DNA from: Stenotrophomonas rhizophila
GTDB lineage: Bacteria; Pseudomonadota; Gammaproteobacteria; Xanthomonadales; Xanthomonadaceae
Reading direction: 5' to 3'
DNA length: 64,000 bases
NCBI RefSeq assembly: GCF_003651185.1
Contig: NZ_RCDC01000004.1
Location: 2,404,659 to 2,468,658 of the forward strand
Made by a program: the position numbers and the translations under genes
Notes under the pieces: model-generated
Databases searched by the model: none
Seen by the model: only the letters and a program-made list of their open reading frames with translations
What the model was told of the DNA's origin: nothing
Part shown: one piece after another, positions 33,793 to 43,289 of the stretch
Layout of the letters: each line of letters begins with the position of its first letter
Numbering within the stretch: the first letter of the stretch is position 1

Positions 33793-34323
33793 ATGTCCCC
33801 GATCCGCCCCTTCCTCGACACACTGCCGATGCTCGGCGAGCGCGTCTACATCGATCCGGCGTGCACGATCATCGGCGATGTGGTGCTGGGCGATGACGTC
33901 TCGGTGTGGCCGGGCACGGTGATCCGCGGCGATGTGAACCACGTGCGGATCGGAGCGCGCAGCAACATCCAGGACGGCACCATCATCCACGTCAGCCACC
34001 ACAGCCCGTTCAACAAGGGCGGCTACCCGACGATCATCGGTGAGGGCGTCACGGTCGGCCACGGCACCATCATCCATGCCTGCACGATCGGCGATTACTG
34101 CCTGATCGGCATGGGCGCCTGCATCCTGGATGGCGCGCAGGTAAGCACGCACGGCTTCCTCGGCGCCGGCGCGGTGCTTGGCCCGGGCAAGGTGGTCGGC
34201 GAAGGCGAGCTGTGGCTGGGCAACCCGGCACGGCTGGCGCGCACGCTCAGCGACAAGGAGATCGAGTCGCTGCATTACTCGGCCGATCACTACGTGCGCC
34301 TGAAGGACCAGTACCGGGGTTGA
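33793..34323 (+). CDS. gamma-carbonic anhydrase-like hexapeptide protein
   Basis: Left-handed beta-helix protein, 176 aa, of the YrdA/CaiE type. Hexapeptide repeats run through the centre (VVLGDDVSVWPGTVIRGD, IGARSNIQDGTIIHV). The three zinc-type histidines are in the HVSHH/TVGHGTIIHAC region, as in gamma carbonic anhydrases. Activity of this subgroup is often undetected, so the enzyme role is uncertain. ATG 33793 follows GGAG. It lies 70 bp after mnmG and precedes the RDD operon with a 153-bp gap. Confidence 0.88.
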   Translation: MSPIRPFLDTLPMLGERVYIDPACTIIGDVVLGDDVSVWPGTVIRGDVNHVRIGARSNIQDGTIIHVSHHSPFNKGGYPTIIGEGVTVGHGTIIHACTIGDYCLIGMGACILDGAQVSTHGFLGAGAVLGPGKVVGEGELWLGNPARLARTLSDKEIESLHYSADHYVRLKDQYRG

Positions 34324-34476
34324 TTGCGGCCACCCCGCTGGGCATCGGGATCCGTGCGCGGTAAAGTCCTCAGCCGACCAGGAAGCAGTCGAGAACCGCA
34401 TGCCCCCGCTGGCAGACCGGAGAGGAATCCGGCGTCCCCTGTGGCCTTCCGTACGATCCACCGTGATGCGCCGCCG

Positions 34477-35166
34477 ATGAGCGCGCCCATGCTGGATACC
34501 TACCGGGAGGTCATCACCCCCGAAGGCGTGCCTCTGCACCTGCCCGTGGCCGGGCCGTTGCCGCGTGCGCTGGCCTGGGCCATCGACTTCGTGATCCGCA
34601 TCGGCGCGTTGATGATGCTGAGCATTCCGCTGGCGTTCCTCGGCGGGTTCGGCCAAGGGCTCTACCTGGGCCTGATGTTCCTGCTGATGTGGGCCTACAC
34701 CATCGTCCAGGAAGCCTGCTGGGGCCGCACGCTGGGCAAGCGCGCGATGGGCCTGCGCGTGGTGGCGGGCGATGGCGGCCCCATCGGCTGGATGAGCGCG
34801 ATCACCCGCAACCTGCTGCGCACCGTGGACATGCTGCCGTTCGGCTATGCGCTGGGACTGCTGTCGAGTCTGTTCGATACCCATGGCCGCCGTCTCGGTG
34901 ACCTGGTCGCGGGAACCGTGGTGATCCACCAGGGCGCAGCGCCGTTGGGAGGTACCGTACCGGTCGGCAGCGTGCTGGCCCCGCCGCAGCCCCTGCAGCC
35001 GGCCGAACAGGCCGCCGTGGTCGCCTTCGCCGAGCGCGCGCCGCGGCTGTCGGTGCCGCGCCAGCAGGAACTGGCCGACATCGCCTCGCCGCTGACCGGG
35101 AGCCACGGCCAGGTCGGCGTGCTGCGCCTGTATGCGATGGCCAACTGGCTGCTGGGACGGCGATGA
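34477..35166 (+). CDS. RDD family membrane protein
   Basis: The 229-aa protein has an N-terminal RDD domain with three membrane helices (starting PRALAWAIDFVIRIGALMML, then AYTIVQEACWGRTLGKRAMG and NLLRTVDMLPFGY). The domain is named after Arg-Asp-Asp; here ALAWAIDF carries the conserved Asp. A soluble Pro/Ala-rich tail follows from about 165. It heads a six-gene operon and overlaps the SpoIIM gene by 4 bp. Function unknown; a transporter-like role is often guessed. Confidence 0.85.
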   Translation: MSAPMLDTYREVITPEGVPLHLPVAGPLPRALAWAIDFVIRIGALMMLSIPLAFLGGFGQGLYLGLMFLLMWAYTIVQEACWGRTLGKRAMGLRVVAGDGGPIGWMSAITRNLLRTVDMLPFGYALGLLSSLFDTHGRRLGDLVAGTVVIHQGAAPLGGTVPVGSVLAPPQPLQPAEQAAVVAFAERAPRLSVPRQQELADIASPLTGSHGQVGVLRLYAMANWLLGRR

Positions 35167-36155
35167 GACAGGAGCAGTTCGTCGCCCGCTACCAGGCCGA
35201 GTGGCAGGCGCTGGAACACTGGCTGGCCCAGCGCGGTGAGCGCCCGCGGCAGGCGCGCCGGCAGCCGGCCCACGAGGGCCTGGACGATGGCGATTTCCCG
35301 CAGCGCTACCGCCGCCTGTGCCAACAGCTCGCGCTGGCGCGCCGACGCGGTTACAGCCCGCAGTTGGTCGCACGCCTGCAGCAGTTGATGCAGCAGGGCC
35401 ACACGTTGCTCTATCGCACGCCACGTCCGCAGTGGCAGCGCGCACTCGCCTTCCTGTTCGCCGATTTCCCGCAGCTGGTGCGCAGCCAGGCGCGCAGCAT
35501 GTGGGTGGCCGCCGCATTGTTCGTGGTGCCGCTGGTGGGCAGCTTCGCGCTGATCCTGTGGCGCCCCGAACTGATCCATCTGCTGATGGACAACGCGCGG
35601 ATCGCCGAATTCGAACGCATGTACGACCCGGCCTCACCGAACCTGGGCCGCGACAGCGGCACCAACTGGACGATGTTCGGCTACTACATCATGAACAACA
35701 TCAGCATCGGCCTGCGCACGTTCGCCTTCGGGCTCATTGCCGGCGTCGGCACCGTGTTGGTGATGCTGTTCAACGGCGTCGGCATCGGATCGGTCGCCGG
35801 CCATCTGCAGCACGTCGGCCACGGCGATCCGTTCTGGCGCTTCGTGGCCGGTCACGGTGCCTTCGAGCTGACGGCGATCGTGATCGCCGGCGGCGCTGGA
35901 TTGCAGCTGGGCATGAAACTGCTCGCGCCCGGCCGCCGGCGGCGCATCGATGCGCTGGTCGAGGGCGGCGTGATCGGGGCCAGGCTGTGCGTGGGGGTCG
36001 CGGCGATGTTGCTGATCGCCGCCTTCATCGAAGCGTTCTGGTCCTCGATCGCGGCGGTTCCGGCGTGGGGCAAATACAGCGTGGCGGCCGTGCTGTGGAC
36101 CACCGTGTTCGTGTGGTTGTGGCGCGGCGGACGCGGAGCGGCCGATGCAGATTGA
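35163..36155 (+). CDS. stage II sporulation protein M-like (SpoIIM/DUF95) membrane protein
   Basis: The 330-aa protein starts with a cytoplasmic Arg/Gln-rich helical region to about 110, then about five membrane helices. The SpoIIM-like signature is FGYYIMNNISIGLRTFAFGL, then FNGVGIGSVAGHL and VAGHGAFELTAIVIAGGAGLQLG. The organism does not sporulate; non-sporulating relatives of this family regularly sit with MoxR and DUF58 genes. The ATG overlaps the RDD stop (ATGA). Confidence 0.87.
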   Translation: MRQEQFVARYQAEWQALEHWLAQRGERPRQARRQPAHEGLDDGDFPQRYRRLCQQLALARRRGYSPQLVARLQQLMQQGHTLLYRTPRPQWQRALAFLFADFPQLVRSQARSMWVAAALFVVPLVGSFALILWRPELIHLLMDNARIAEFERMYDPASPNLGRDSGTNWTMFGYYIMNNISIGLRTFAFGLIAGVGTVLVMLFNGVGIGSVAGHLQHVGHGDPFWRFVAGHGAFELTAIVIAGGAGLQLGMKLLAPGRRRRIDALVEGGVIGARLCVGVAAMLLIAAFIEAFWSSIAAVPAWGKYSVAAVLWTTVFVWLWRGGRGAADAD

Positions 36156-37812
36156 TCGCCTCAACGTCGTGCTGCGCGCACGCTCGGGCTGGGAAGCCAT
36201 GGAGCTGGGCATGGCGCTGGTGCGCCGGCATGCCGCGGCGATCTGGGCGCCCTGGGTCATCGTGTCGCTGCCGGTATTCGTGCTGCTCAACGCGCTGGCC
36301 TGGTGGACCCACAGTTTCGGCTGGGCCTGGTTGGCGATGTGGTGGCTCAAGCCGTTGTTCGAGCGCATCGCGTTGTATGTGATCTCGCGCGGGGTGTTCG
36401 GCGATGCGTCCACCACCCCGCAGACATTGCGCGCGCAGCGCACGTGGGGCTGGGAGGGCTTCTGGGGCTATCTCGGCTGGCGGCGCCTGAGCCCGCTGCG
36501 TTCGGTGCTGCTGCCGGTCAATCTGCTGGAAGGCGCGGATCCGGCACATCGTCGCCAACGTCGGCGCGCCATCGCCGGGGGTGCGATGGGCCATGCCGTC
36601 CTGCTGACGCTGGTGTGCATGGTCTTCGAGATCGTGCTGGTGGTCGGCGGCATCGCCGCGGTGTTCCTGTTCATTCCGGTGGACCTGCTGTCCGAGTCCT
36701 GGCGCGCGGCGTGGGAGCTGGCCAAGCAGGACATGCCGGCCTGGATGCAGCTGGGCGTGAACCTGCTGTTCTGGTTGGCCGCCACGCTGATCGGGCCGTT
36801 CTATGTCGGTGCCGGCTTCGGCCTGTACCTGGACCGGCGCACGCAGATGGAAGCATGGGATGTGGAGATCGCCTTCCGGCGCCTGCATGCACGGTTGCAG
36901 CGCGCTGCGCCGCTGCTGGTCCTGGCCCTCGTGCTGGTCTGGCCAGGCGCGGCACTGCACGCCCAACAGGCGCCGACGCAGTCGAACACCAAGGGTGCGT
37001 TGCCGGTGCCGGCCGAGGACGCTCCGTCACCTGCGCAAGACGCCGATGCGGCTTCGGACGCCGACGGTAGCGAAGACGATGACGCCGATGACCCGCCGCG
37101 TACGTACGACAACGATCCGGACAACACGCCCCCGGTCATCTTTGGCGCTGAAGCGGTGGATACGGCTGGCTTCCGACAAGCCGTGCAGCGCGCGTATGAA
37201 GACCCGCTGCAGAGCCCGACCCGCGAGGTCACCGAGTGGACGCGCATCGAAAGCGATGCAACCGAAGCGGAGAAGGCAAAACGTGAGGCTGCGGCCAAGG
37301 CCACTGGCCAACGCGGCAGCAAAGGGCCGCTGTTGCCGGCCCGGATCGCCGAATGGACGCTGTGGGCGGTGGTCGGGGTCATGGTGTTGCTGCTGCTGGC
37401 CACCGCACCGCGCTGGCTGCCGTGGCTGCGCGGCTCCGGGCAGCGCCGTCGTGCGAAGGCCGCAGCGGTCATCGAAGAACCAATCCGGATACCGGACGTC
37501 GTGCCGCCCGATCCGGCGTCGCGTGCGCGTGCCCTGTGGCAGGAAGGACGCCCCCGCCAGGCGCTGGCGCTGCTGTACCGCGCCAGTGTGGAATCGATGA
37601 GCGAGCGCGCCGGGATCACGCTTCCGCCGGGTGCCACCGAAGCGCAGTGCCTGCGTGCCTCGCGTCGGATGCCGGTCGAGGCCGACCGCAGCCTGTTCGC
37701 GCGCATCGTGCGGATCTGGCAGTACGCGGCGTATGCCGGCCGATTGCCCAGCGATGAAGACTTCGATGCGCTGGCCACGATTCTGCAGGCCCAGTTCGGG
37801 TGGCGCGCGTGA
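36145..37812 (+). CDS. membrane protein with C-terminal DUF4129 domain
   Basis: The 555-aa protein has an N-terminal membrane region of four to five helices (about residues 25-270), then an acidic, Asp-rich periplasmic linker (about 285-330). A further helix (WTLWAVVGVMVLLLLATAP, about 405-423) and a cytoplasmic C-terminal DUF4129-like domain follow (SRARALWQEGRPRQALALLY, WQYAAYAGRLPSDEDF). It overlaps its predecessor by 11 bp and its successor by 4 bp. DUF4129 proteins occur with transglutaminase-like or MoxR/DUF58 genes; function not known. Confidence 0.82.
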   Translation: MQIDRLNVVLRARSGWEAMELGMALVRRHAAAIWAPWVIVSLPVFVLLNALAWWTHSFGWAWLAMWWLKPLFERIALYVISRGVFGDASTTPQTLRAQRTWGWEGFWGYLGWRRLSPLRSVLLPVNLLEGADPAHRRQRRRAIAGGAMGHAVLLTLVCMVFEIVLVVGGIAAVFLFIPVDLLSESWRAAWELAKQDMPAWMQLGVNLLFWLAATLIGPFYVGAGFGLYLDRRTQMEAWDVEIAFRRLHARLQRAAPLLVLALVLVWPGAALHAQQAPTQSNTKGALPVPAEDAPSPAQDADAASDADGSEDDDADDPPRTYDNDPDNTPPVIFGAEAVDTAGFRQAVQRAYEDPLQSPTREVTEWTRIESDATEAEKAKREAAAKATGQRGSKGPLLPARIAEWTLWAVVGVMVLLLLATAPRWLPWLRGSGQRRRAKAAAVIEEPIRIPDVVPPDPASRARALWQEGRPRQALALLYRASVESMSERAGITLPPGATEAQCLRASRRMPVEADRSLFARIVRIWQYAAYAGRLPSDEDFDALATILQAQFGWRA

Positions 37813-38987
37813 GCGTCCGTCTGCGCTGGCTGCTGATCGTCCTGGGCCTGCTGGTGATCGGCGTGCCGCTGGCGATCCTGTTCCTGCGCACCCACGAGCG
37901 GGTGACGCACACAGAGCACCTGCCGCCACAGGGCGAAGCCAGCTACAACCCGCTGTACGTACTCGGCCAGGCGCTGCGTGCGGACGGGCTGACCGTGCAG
38001 TCGCGGCCACGCCTGGACCTGACCCGGATGCCGCTGGAACCGGGCGATACCGTGGTGCTGCTGCAGGACAGCGCGGAAGTGCCCGCACCTGCCGTAGCAA
38101 CGCTGATGGCCTGGGTGGAGCGTGGTGGGCACCTGATCGTGCGCACGCCACCGGTGGGCAAGGACGCCGCCCGCAATGGCCCGCTGCTGGACGCGCTCGG
38201 CGTGGACAGCGCGGGCTACGGGAGCTATTGCCAGCAGTTCCACGTGCGCGATGACCCGCAGCATGTGGAGTTCTGCACCGGCCGTCGCTTCGCGGTGGAG
38301 CCAGCCGCGGGCATGGCGGTCGAGCGCGAGTGGGGCACCGCGGCCGACCTGGTCTTCGCCCGCCTGCGCCACGGCCGGGGGCACATCGATGTGTTGGCCG
38401 ACATGGCCTTCATGCAGGGCAAGGGCCGGCCCAACCCGGCCGCCCCGCCGAACGCCGCCAACGCCCTCGTTGATGGGCTGCACGACAAGGCCCACCGCGA
38501 CCTGACCCGCTACGTGCTGGCGCCCAACTATGGCAAGGGCACGATGTGGCTGGTCTACGCCTCGCGCCCGCCGTCGTTGTGGAACCGCGTGTTCTACCTC
38601 GGCTGGCCGGTGTGGGCGCCGTTGCTGCTGGCGCTGCTCGGCTGGCTCTGGCAGCGCGCGCAGCGCCTGGGCAGTGAGCTGCCCTCGCCTGCCGCGGAAC
38701 GCCGCTCGCTGCTCGAACACATCCGCGCCAGCGGCGAACACCTGCTGCGCTTCGGCAAGGCACCGCTGTTGTATGACGCGGTCCGCCGCGCGTTCCTGGC
38801 GCGTCTGCGGCGGCGTTCGCCGAGTGCGGCCGCACTGACCGGCGAGGCCCGGGTGCAGGCCGTCGCCAGCCTGCTGCAGTGGTCGAACGAGCGCGTGCAG
38901 ACCGCCTTGACTCCACCCGCTTCCCACGACGTCGCCGGCCTGCGCGACCGCATCCGCCTGCTGATCCAGATGAGAAACCTGCTATGA
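37809..38987 (+). CDS. DUF4350 domain membrane protein
   Basis: The protein has about 392 aa. The start is taken as GTG 37809 because it overlaps the preceding stop as GTGA; another GTG at 37800 is possible. One N-terminal helix (LRWLLIVLGLLVIGVPLAILFL) is followed by a periplasmic DUF4350 domain resembling a GATase1-like fold (NPLYVLGQALRADGLTVQSR, GDTVVLLQDS, WVERGGHLIVRTP). A second helix at about 260-280 and a cytoplasmic helical tail with LLEHIRASGEHLLRFGK complete it. It is coupled to the moxR gene by ATGA. Function unknown. Confidence 0.82.
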   Translation: MSVRLRWLLIVLGLLVIGVPLAILFLRTHERVTHTEHLPPQGEASYNPLYVLGQALRADGLTVQSRPRLDLTRMPLEPGDTVVLLQDSAEVPAPAVATLMAWVERGGHLIVRTPPVGKDAARNGPLLDALGVDSAGYGSYCQQFHVRDDPQHVEFCTGRRFAVEPAAGMAVEREWGTAADLVFARLRHGRGHIDVLADMAFMQGKGRPNPAAPPNAANALVDGLHDKAHRDLTRYVLAPNYGKGTMWLVYASRPPSLWNRVFYLGWPVWAPLLLALLGWLWQRAQRLGSELPSPAAERRSLLEHIRASGEHLLRFGKAPLLYDAVRRAFLARLRRRSPSAAALTGEARVQAVASLLQWSNERVQTALTPPASHDVAGLRDRIRLLIQMRNLL

Positions 38988-39997
38988 CCGAGCCGACGCT
39001 TCCGCCGCCGCTGTCCCCTCCCGCCGTGACGCCGTCGCCATCGCCGTCGCCGTTGTCCGAGCGCGTCGATGCCGTGCGCGAGGCCGTGGGCCGCGCCTTC
39101 ATCGGCCAGCCCGAGGTGCTGGACCAGATCCTGATCGCGCTGCTGGCCGGCGGCCACGTGCTGATCGAAGGTGTGCCCGGGCTGGGCAAGACCCTGCTGG
39201 TGCGCGCGCTCGCCCAGGCGCTGGAGCTGGATTACGGCCGTGTGCAGTTCACCCCGGACCTGATGCCCAGCGATGTCAGCGGCCATGCGGTGTATGACCC
39301 GAAGACCGAGAGCTTCAAGATCCGTCGCGGCCCGGTGTTCACCAACCTGCTGCTCGCCGATGAAATCAACCGCGCCCCGGCCAAGACCCAGTCGGCCCTG
39401 CTGGAAGTGATGCAGGAAGGCCAGGTCACCATCGAAGGCAAGGCGTTCGCGCTGACCCCGCCGTTCCTGACCCTGGCCACGCAGAACCCGGTCGAACAGG
39501 AAGGTACCTACCCGCTGCCCGAAGCGCAGCTGGACCGTTTCCTGCTGAAGGTGCTGATCGACTACCCGACGCTGGACGATGAGAAGCGCATGGTCGATGC
39601 GATCACCACCGGCCGCAGCGCCGCCGATTTCGATCTGTCGCAGGTGCCACGCGTGCTGAACGCGGCCGAGGTGGTCGCGTTGCAGCAGGCGACCGCTGCA
39701 ATCACGGTCGACCCGGAAGTGATCGACTACGCGGTACGGATCGTCGCCGCCACGCGGCAATGGCCGGGTATCGCGCTGGGTGCCGGCCCGCGCGGGAGCA
39801 TCGCGCTGGTGCGTGCGGCGCGTGCGCAGGCGGTGCTGTCCGGCCGTGATTTCGTCACCCCCGATGACGTGCGCGACATCGCCAGGCCGGCGCTGCGCCA
39901 TCGCATTGCGCTCGCGCCGGAACTGCAGATCGAAGGACAGAGCGCCGACGACGCGCTGACCGCGCTGCTGGCCAAGGTGGACGCACCGCGCAAATGA
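38984..39997 (+). CDS. MoxR family AAA+ ATPase
   Basis: The 337-aa ATPase has Walker A GVPGLGKT (about residues 62-69), Walker B LLLADEINRAPAKTQSALLEVMQE, sensor 1 ATQNPVEQEGTYPLPEAQLDRF, and a C-terminal lid. MoxR proteins act as chaperones with VWA-domain partners; the DUF58 protein encoded next carries such a region. A Pro/Ser-rich N-terminal extension (residues 5-25) is unusual. The operon arrangement suggests an envelope-linked maturation complex, which is inference. Confidence 0.93.
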   Translation: MTEPTLPPPLSPPAVTPSPSPSPLSERVDAVREAVGRAFIGQPEVLDQILIALLAGGHVLIEGVPGLGKTLLVRALAQALELDYGRVQFTPDLMPSDVSGHAVYDPKTESFKIRRGPVFTNLLLADEINRAPAKTQSALLEVMQEGQVTIEGKAFALTPPFLTLATQNPVEQEGTYPLPEAQLDRFLLKVLIDYPTLDDEKRMVDAITTGRSAADFDLSQVPRVLNAAEVVALQQATAAITVDPEVIDYAVRIVAATRQWPGIALGAGPRGSIALVRAARAQAVLSGRDFVTPDDVRDIARPALRHRIALAPELQIEGQSADDALTALLAKVDAPRK

Positions 39998-40028
39998 GTG
40001 GGCGCGTCCTCCATCGCGAGCGACCGGC

Positions 40029-41327
40029 ATGAGGCCGGGCGCACTGCTGCTGGCATTGCTGGCCGGCTGGGGCCTGCTCGGCGTGCCGGTGGTGATCGGC
40101 ACCTGGCCGCACGCGGTCTGGTGGGCGATCGGTGGTGGTGTGGCGCTGATCGCGCTGGTGGACCTGCTGCGCCTGCGTCGCCAACCCTCGCCGAGTGTGC
40201 ACCGCGAGCTGCCGGAGTCGCTGGCACTGAATGTCGAGCGTGAGGCGACGCTGCGGCTGGAATCGAGCCGGCACCAGCGCGTGGAGGTATTCGATCTGGT
40301 GCCCGGCGGCTGGAGCCTGCAGGGCCTGCCACGGTCACTGGCGCTCAAACCGTTGGTCACCAGCAGCGTGGCGTACCGACTGACCCCGACCGCGCGTGGC
40401 CGTTTCGTGTTCGAGGGGGTGCACCTGCGCATGCACAGTGCGTGGCGGCTGTGGCATCAACGGCGGCAGCTGCCGCCGGCGATGACGGTGCGCGTCTACC
40501 CCAACTTCGCCCCGCTGACGCGCTTCGCCTTGTTCAGTGCCGAACAGGCCTCGCGCCTGGTCGGCGCGCACCTCAAGCGCCGCCGCGGCGAAGGCACCGA
40601 TTTCCACCAGATGCGCGAGTACCGCGTCGGCGACAGCCTGCGCCAGGTCGACTGGAAGGCGACCGCCCGCGCGCGCAAGCTGATCTCCCGCGAATACCAG
40701 GACGAGAAAAACCAGCAGCTGGTGCTGATGATCGACACCGGCCGGCGCATGATGGCCAGCGAAGGCGGGCTGTCGCACTTCGATCATGTGCTCAATGCGG
40801 CGCTGGTGGTGTCCTACCTCGCGCTGCGCCAAGGCGACGGCGTGGGCCTGTTCGCGGCCGGGGGCGACAGCCGCTGGGTCGCGCCGAAACGTGGCATGGG
40901 CACCATCGATACCCTGCTGCGCGCCAGCTACGATCTGCAGGCGCAGCCGGTCGCCACCGATTACCTCGCCGCAGCCACCGAGCTTTCACTGCGTCAGCGC
41001 CGTCGCTCGCTGGTGATGCTGGTCACCAACGTGCGCGATGAGGACATTGAAGATCTGCTCGCGGCCGTGCGCCTGCTGCAGCGCCAGCATCTAGTCTGCG
41101 TGGCCAGCCTGCGCGAGCGCGCGCTGGACGATGCGCTGGCCCAGCCGGTGGAGAGCCTGCAGGACGCTGCCCAGGCCGGTGCGATCGCACGTTACCTGCA
41201 GCAGCGCAGCGACGCACATGACGCGCTGCGCAGCCACCGGGTGATGGTGCTGGATGTCACCGCCGAGGCCCTGCCTGGCGCGCTGGTGGAACGCTACCTG
41301 GCGGTCAAGCGGGATGGGTTGTTGTAA
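40029..41327 (+). CDS. DUF58 domain protein, MoxR partner
   Basis: The 432-aa protein has two N-terminal membrane helices (about residues 3-45), a beta-rich periplasmic or cytoplasmic part, and then the DUF58 signature GTDFHQMREYRVGDSLRQVDWKATAR (about 194-219). A VWA-like segment follows: QLVLMIDTGRRMMA and LMLVTNVRDE. DUF58 proteins are standard partners of MoxR ATPases. It ends the operon begun by the RDD gene and is convergent with the ygiC-like gene 3 bp away. Confidence 0.9.
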   Translation: MRPGALLLALLAGWGLLGVPVVIGTWPHAVWWAIGGGVALIALVDLLRLRRQPSPSVHRELPESLALNVEREATLRLESSRHQRVEVFDLVPGGWSLQGLPRSLALKPLVTSSVAYRLTPTARGRFVFEGVHLRMHSAWRLWHQRRQLPPAMTVRVYPNFAPLTRFALFSAEQASRLVGAHLKRRRGEGTDFHQMREYRVGDSLRQVDWKATARARKLISREYQDEKNQQLVLMIDTGRRMMASEGGLSHFDHVLNAALVVSYLALRQGDGVGLFAAGGDSRWVAPKRGMGTIDTLLRASYDLQAQPVATDYLAAATELSLRQRRRSLVMLVTNVRDEDIEDLLAAVRLLQRQHLVCVASLRERALDDALAQPVESLQDAAQAGAIARYLQQRSDAHDALRSHRVMVLDVTAEALPGALVERYLAVKRDGLL

Positions 41328-41330
41328 CGA

Positions 41331-42509
41331 TCAGAGATAGATGCGCGTCGGCGCTTCGTCGATGATCGCGTGCGGTACGAAGCGGGCGCTGTCGCGGGTG
41401 ATCCGGCTGTTGTCTTCGCGGATACCCATGCCACAGGCCTGGTCGCCCACGATCCAGCTGCCGATCAGCGGATAACCGCCATCGAACGCGGTGAGCGGAT
41501 GCGCGGCCTGGCGGATCGCCGGGCCGGTGTACGGGCCTTCGCTTTCCTGCCAGCTGCCATCGGCCAGGTGCATCGCCACGTTCGCGCCCTCGCGCGAGAA
41601 CAACGGCTTGCGGACCCAGCCGCGCGGCAGCTCGCTGCCATCGTCGAACTCGGCGGCGAGCAGGTTCGGGTGGCCGCGGTGACGCTGCCACAGCAGCGGC
41701 AGCACGCCCTTGTTGCTGAGGATCGCCTTCCATGCCGGTTCCAGCAGCTGCACGCCCGAAGCGGGCAGCGCCTGGCCGAACGACTCGGTCATCAGGTCTT
41801 CGAGCGGATACAGCTTGAACAGGCTGCCGATCACGGTGTCGTCGAGCGCGGTGAAGCGCCCGTCCTCGGACAGGCCGATATCCTCGATCGCGATCGCGTC
41901 GCCACGCAGGCCGGCCTGGGCCGCACAGTCGCGCAGGTAGGCGACCGTGCCCTGGTCTTCCTCCGACGCACCGACAGCACTGAAATACAGCGGCGGCGGC
42001 AGCTGCGCGGCCAGTTCGCCGAAGCGTTCGACCAGCGCCTCATGGATCGCGTTGAACTGATCGGCATGCGGTGGCAGCCGGTTCTGGTTGCGCTGGTCCT
42101 CCAGCCACTGCCACTGGAAGAACGACGCTTCGAACAGCGAGGTGGGCGTGTCGTAATTCAGCTCGTAGAGCTTGGCCGGGCCGGTGCCGTCGTAGGCGAA
42201 ATCCAGCCGCCCATACAGGTGCGGCTCGCGGCGGCGCCAGCTGTCAGCGATCCAGTCGCGGAACAGCGGCGGGATCGCCAGCTGGTCCATCAACTGCTGG
42301 CTGCCCACCACCTCGTCCACCAGGTCCATCGCCATCGCATGCAGCTCGGCACTGGGGTCTTCGATGTCCTGTTCGATCTGGCGCAGGGTGAAGGCGTAGT
42401 ACGCGGTTTCATCCCAGTACGGCAGACCATCGATGGTGTGGAAACGGAAACCCGACTCTTCGGCCCGAGCGCGCCATTGGCTGCGCTCGGCGATACGCAC
42501 GCGCTGCAT
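41331..42509 (-). CDS. ygiC: glutathionylspermidine synthase-like ATP-grasp protein (YgiC/YjfC)
   Basis: The 392-aa protein is homologous to the C-terminal synthetase domain of glutathionylspermidine synthase. Family marks: GLPYWDETAYYAF, GRLDFAYDGTGPAKLYELNYDTPTSL, EPAWKAILSNKGVLPLLW, WVRKPLFSREGANV and GSWIVGDQACGMGIREDNSRIT. YgiC has ATP-grasp activity in principle, but its physiological product is not settled. It follows the ygiB-like gene after 3 bp, the same pairing as in E. coli. Confidence 0.9.
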   Translation of the reverse strand: MQRVRIAERSQWRARAEESGFRFHTIDGLPYWDETAYYAFTLRQIEQDIEDPSAELHAMAMDLVDEVVGSQQLMDQLAIPPLFRDWIADSWRRREPHLYGRLDFAYDGTGPAKLYELNYDTPTSLFEASFFQWQWLEDQRNQNRLPPHADQFNAIHEALVERFGELAAQLPPPLYFSAVGASEEDQGTVAYLRDCAAQAGLRGDAIAIEDIGLSEDGRFTALDDTVIGSLFKLYPLEDLMTESFGQALPASGVQLLEPAWKAILSNKGVLPLLWQRHRGHPNLLAAEFDDGSELPRGWVRKPLFSREGANVAMHLADGSWQESEGPYTGPAIRQAAHPLTAFDGGYPLIGSWIVGDQACGMGIREDNSRITRDSARFVPHAIIDEAPTRIYL

Positions 42510-42512
42510 CGA

Positions 42513-43076
42513 TCAGCCGCCGACGCTGCTGCGGTTGCTGCTGGTGTTGCCGAAGCCACCGCGGCTGGCGGTGACCGCCCGGTTCGGGGTGGCATTGACC
42601 GGGGCCAGGCCGGCCTTGCCGGCGCCGATGCCGCTGGCGGTGTTCATGCCGCCGGTCGACGGACCGGGGCGTGCCCAGCCCTTGGCCTTGTCCTGATAGG
42701 CCGGGCTCGCCGCCGGCTGCTGGGCCAGGCCCGCGCCGCCACGGTTGCTGAGCATCTGCGACATGAAGAAGCCCATCATCATCGGGCCGATGAACGAATG
42801 GCCGGTGGAGGTCTTCTGTTCCACGCACTGCTCGGCGTTGTATTCGGCCTCGCAGGCTTCGCGCGTGGCGTATTTGGGGGCGGCATCGGCCGACTGCTTC
42901 TGCGCCTCGGCAAACGCGTTGCGGCAGCTGGACGGATCGCCGGTGGCTTCGGTACAGGCCTGCACCGAGGTGTAGAGCCCTTCCTGCACCTGCACGGCCT
43001 CGTTCTTCTGGCAGGCGGTGAACAGCAGCGGCGCAGCGCTCATCAGCAGCAGCGCAGTAGTCCTGGAACGTTTCAT
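42513..43076 (-). CDS. ygiB: YgiB-like lipoprotein (DUF1190)
   Basis: The 187-aa protein begins with signal MKRSRTTALLLMSAAPLLFTAC (lipobox FTAC), then the DUF1190 core with regularly spaced Cys (VQACTEATGDPSSC, ATREACEAEYNAEQCVEQK). A membrane-like HSFIGPMMMGFFMSQML and a Gly/Ser/Asn-rich tail follow. Function unknown; pairing with ygiC is conserved. ATG 43076 was selected for the lipoprotein signal; the longer upstream frame overlaps ilvD antisense. Confidence 0.88.
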   Translation of the reverse strand: MKRSRTTALLLMSAAPLLFTACQKNEAVQVQEGLYTSVQACTEATGDPSSCRNAFAEAQKQSADAAPKYATREACEAEYNAEQCVEQKTSTGHSFIGPMMMGFFMSQMLSNRGGAGLAQQPAASPAYQDKAKGWARPGPSTGGMNTASGIGAGKAGLAPVNATPNRAVTASRGGFGNTSSNRSSVGG

Positions 43077-43104
43077 GGCGTCATGCCCCCTAGTACGGTT
43101 ATCT

Positions 43105-43126
43105 CCCCAATCATGCCTGATCGGGG
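43105..43126. promoter_or_regulatory. inverted repeat between ygiB and ilvD
   Basis: CCCCAATCA and TGATCGGGG face each other across four bases, with one G-T type mismatch. It lies in the 213-bp divergent gap, 29 bases before the ygiB start. It may be an operator; no regulator is implied by the sequence. Confidence 0.3.
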
Positions 43127-43289
43127 CGAACAACCAAAACCGGCAAAGTCCAAAACATGAACAGCGTTTCAGCATTCGCTCTGGGCGGGGCCGCGGCAGC
43201 GGCGAAGGTGGTTGCAAACGCAACCGGAATTTTTCGGCAGAATCGAGGTGAAACGCGCCCCCACGGCCCGCCAGATCCTGCCAGCCACC

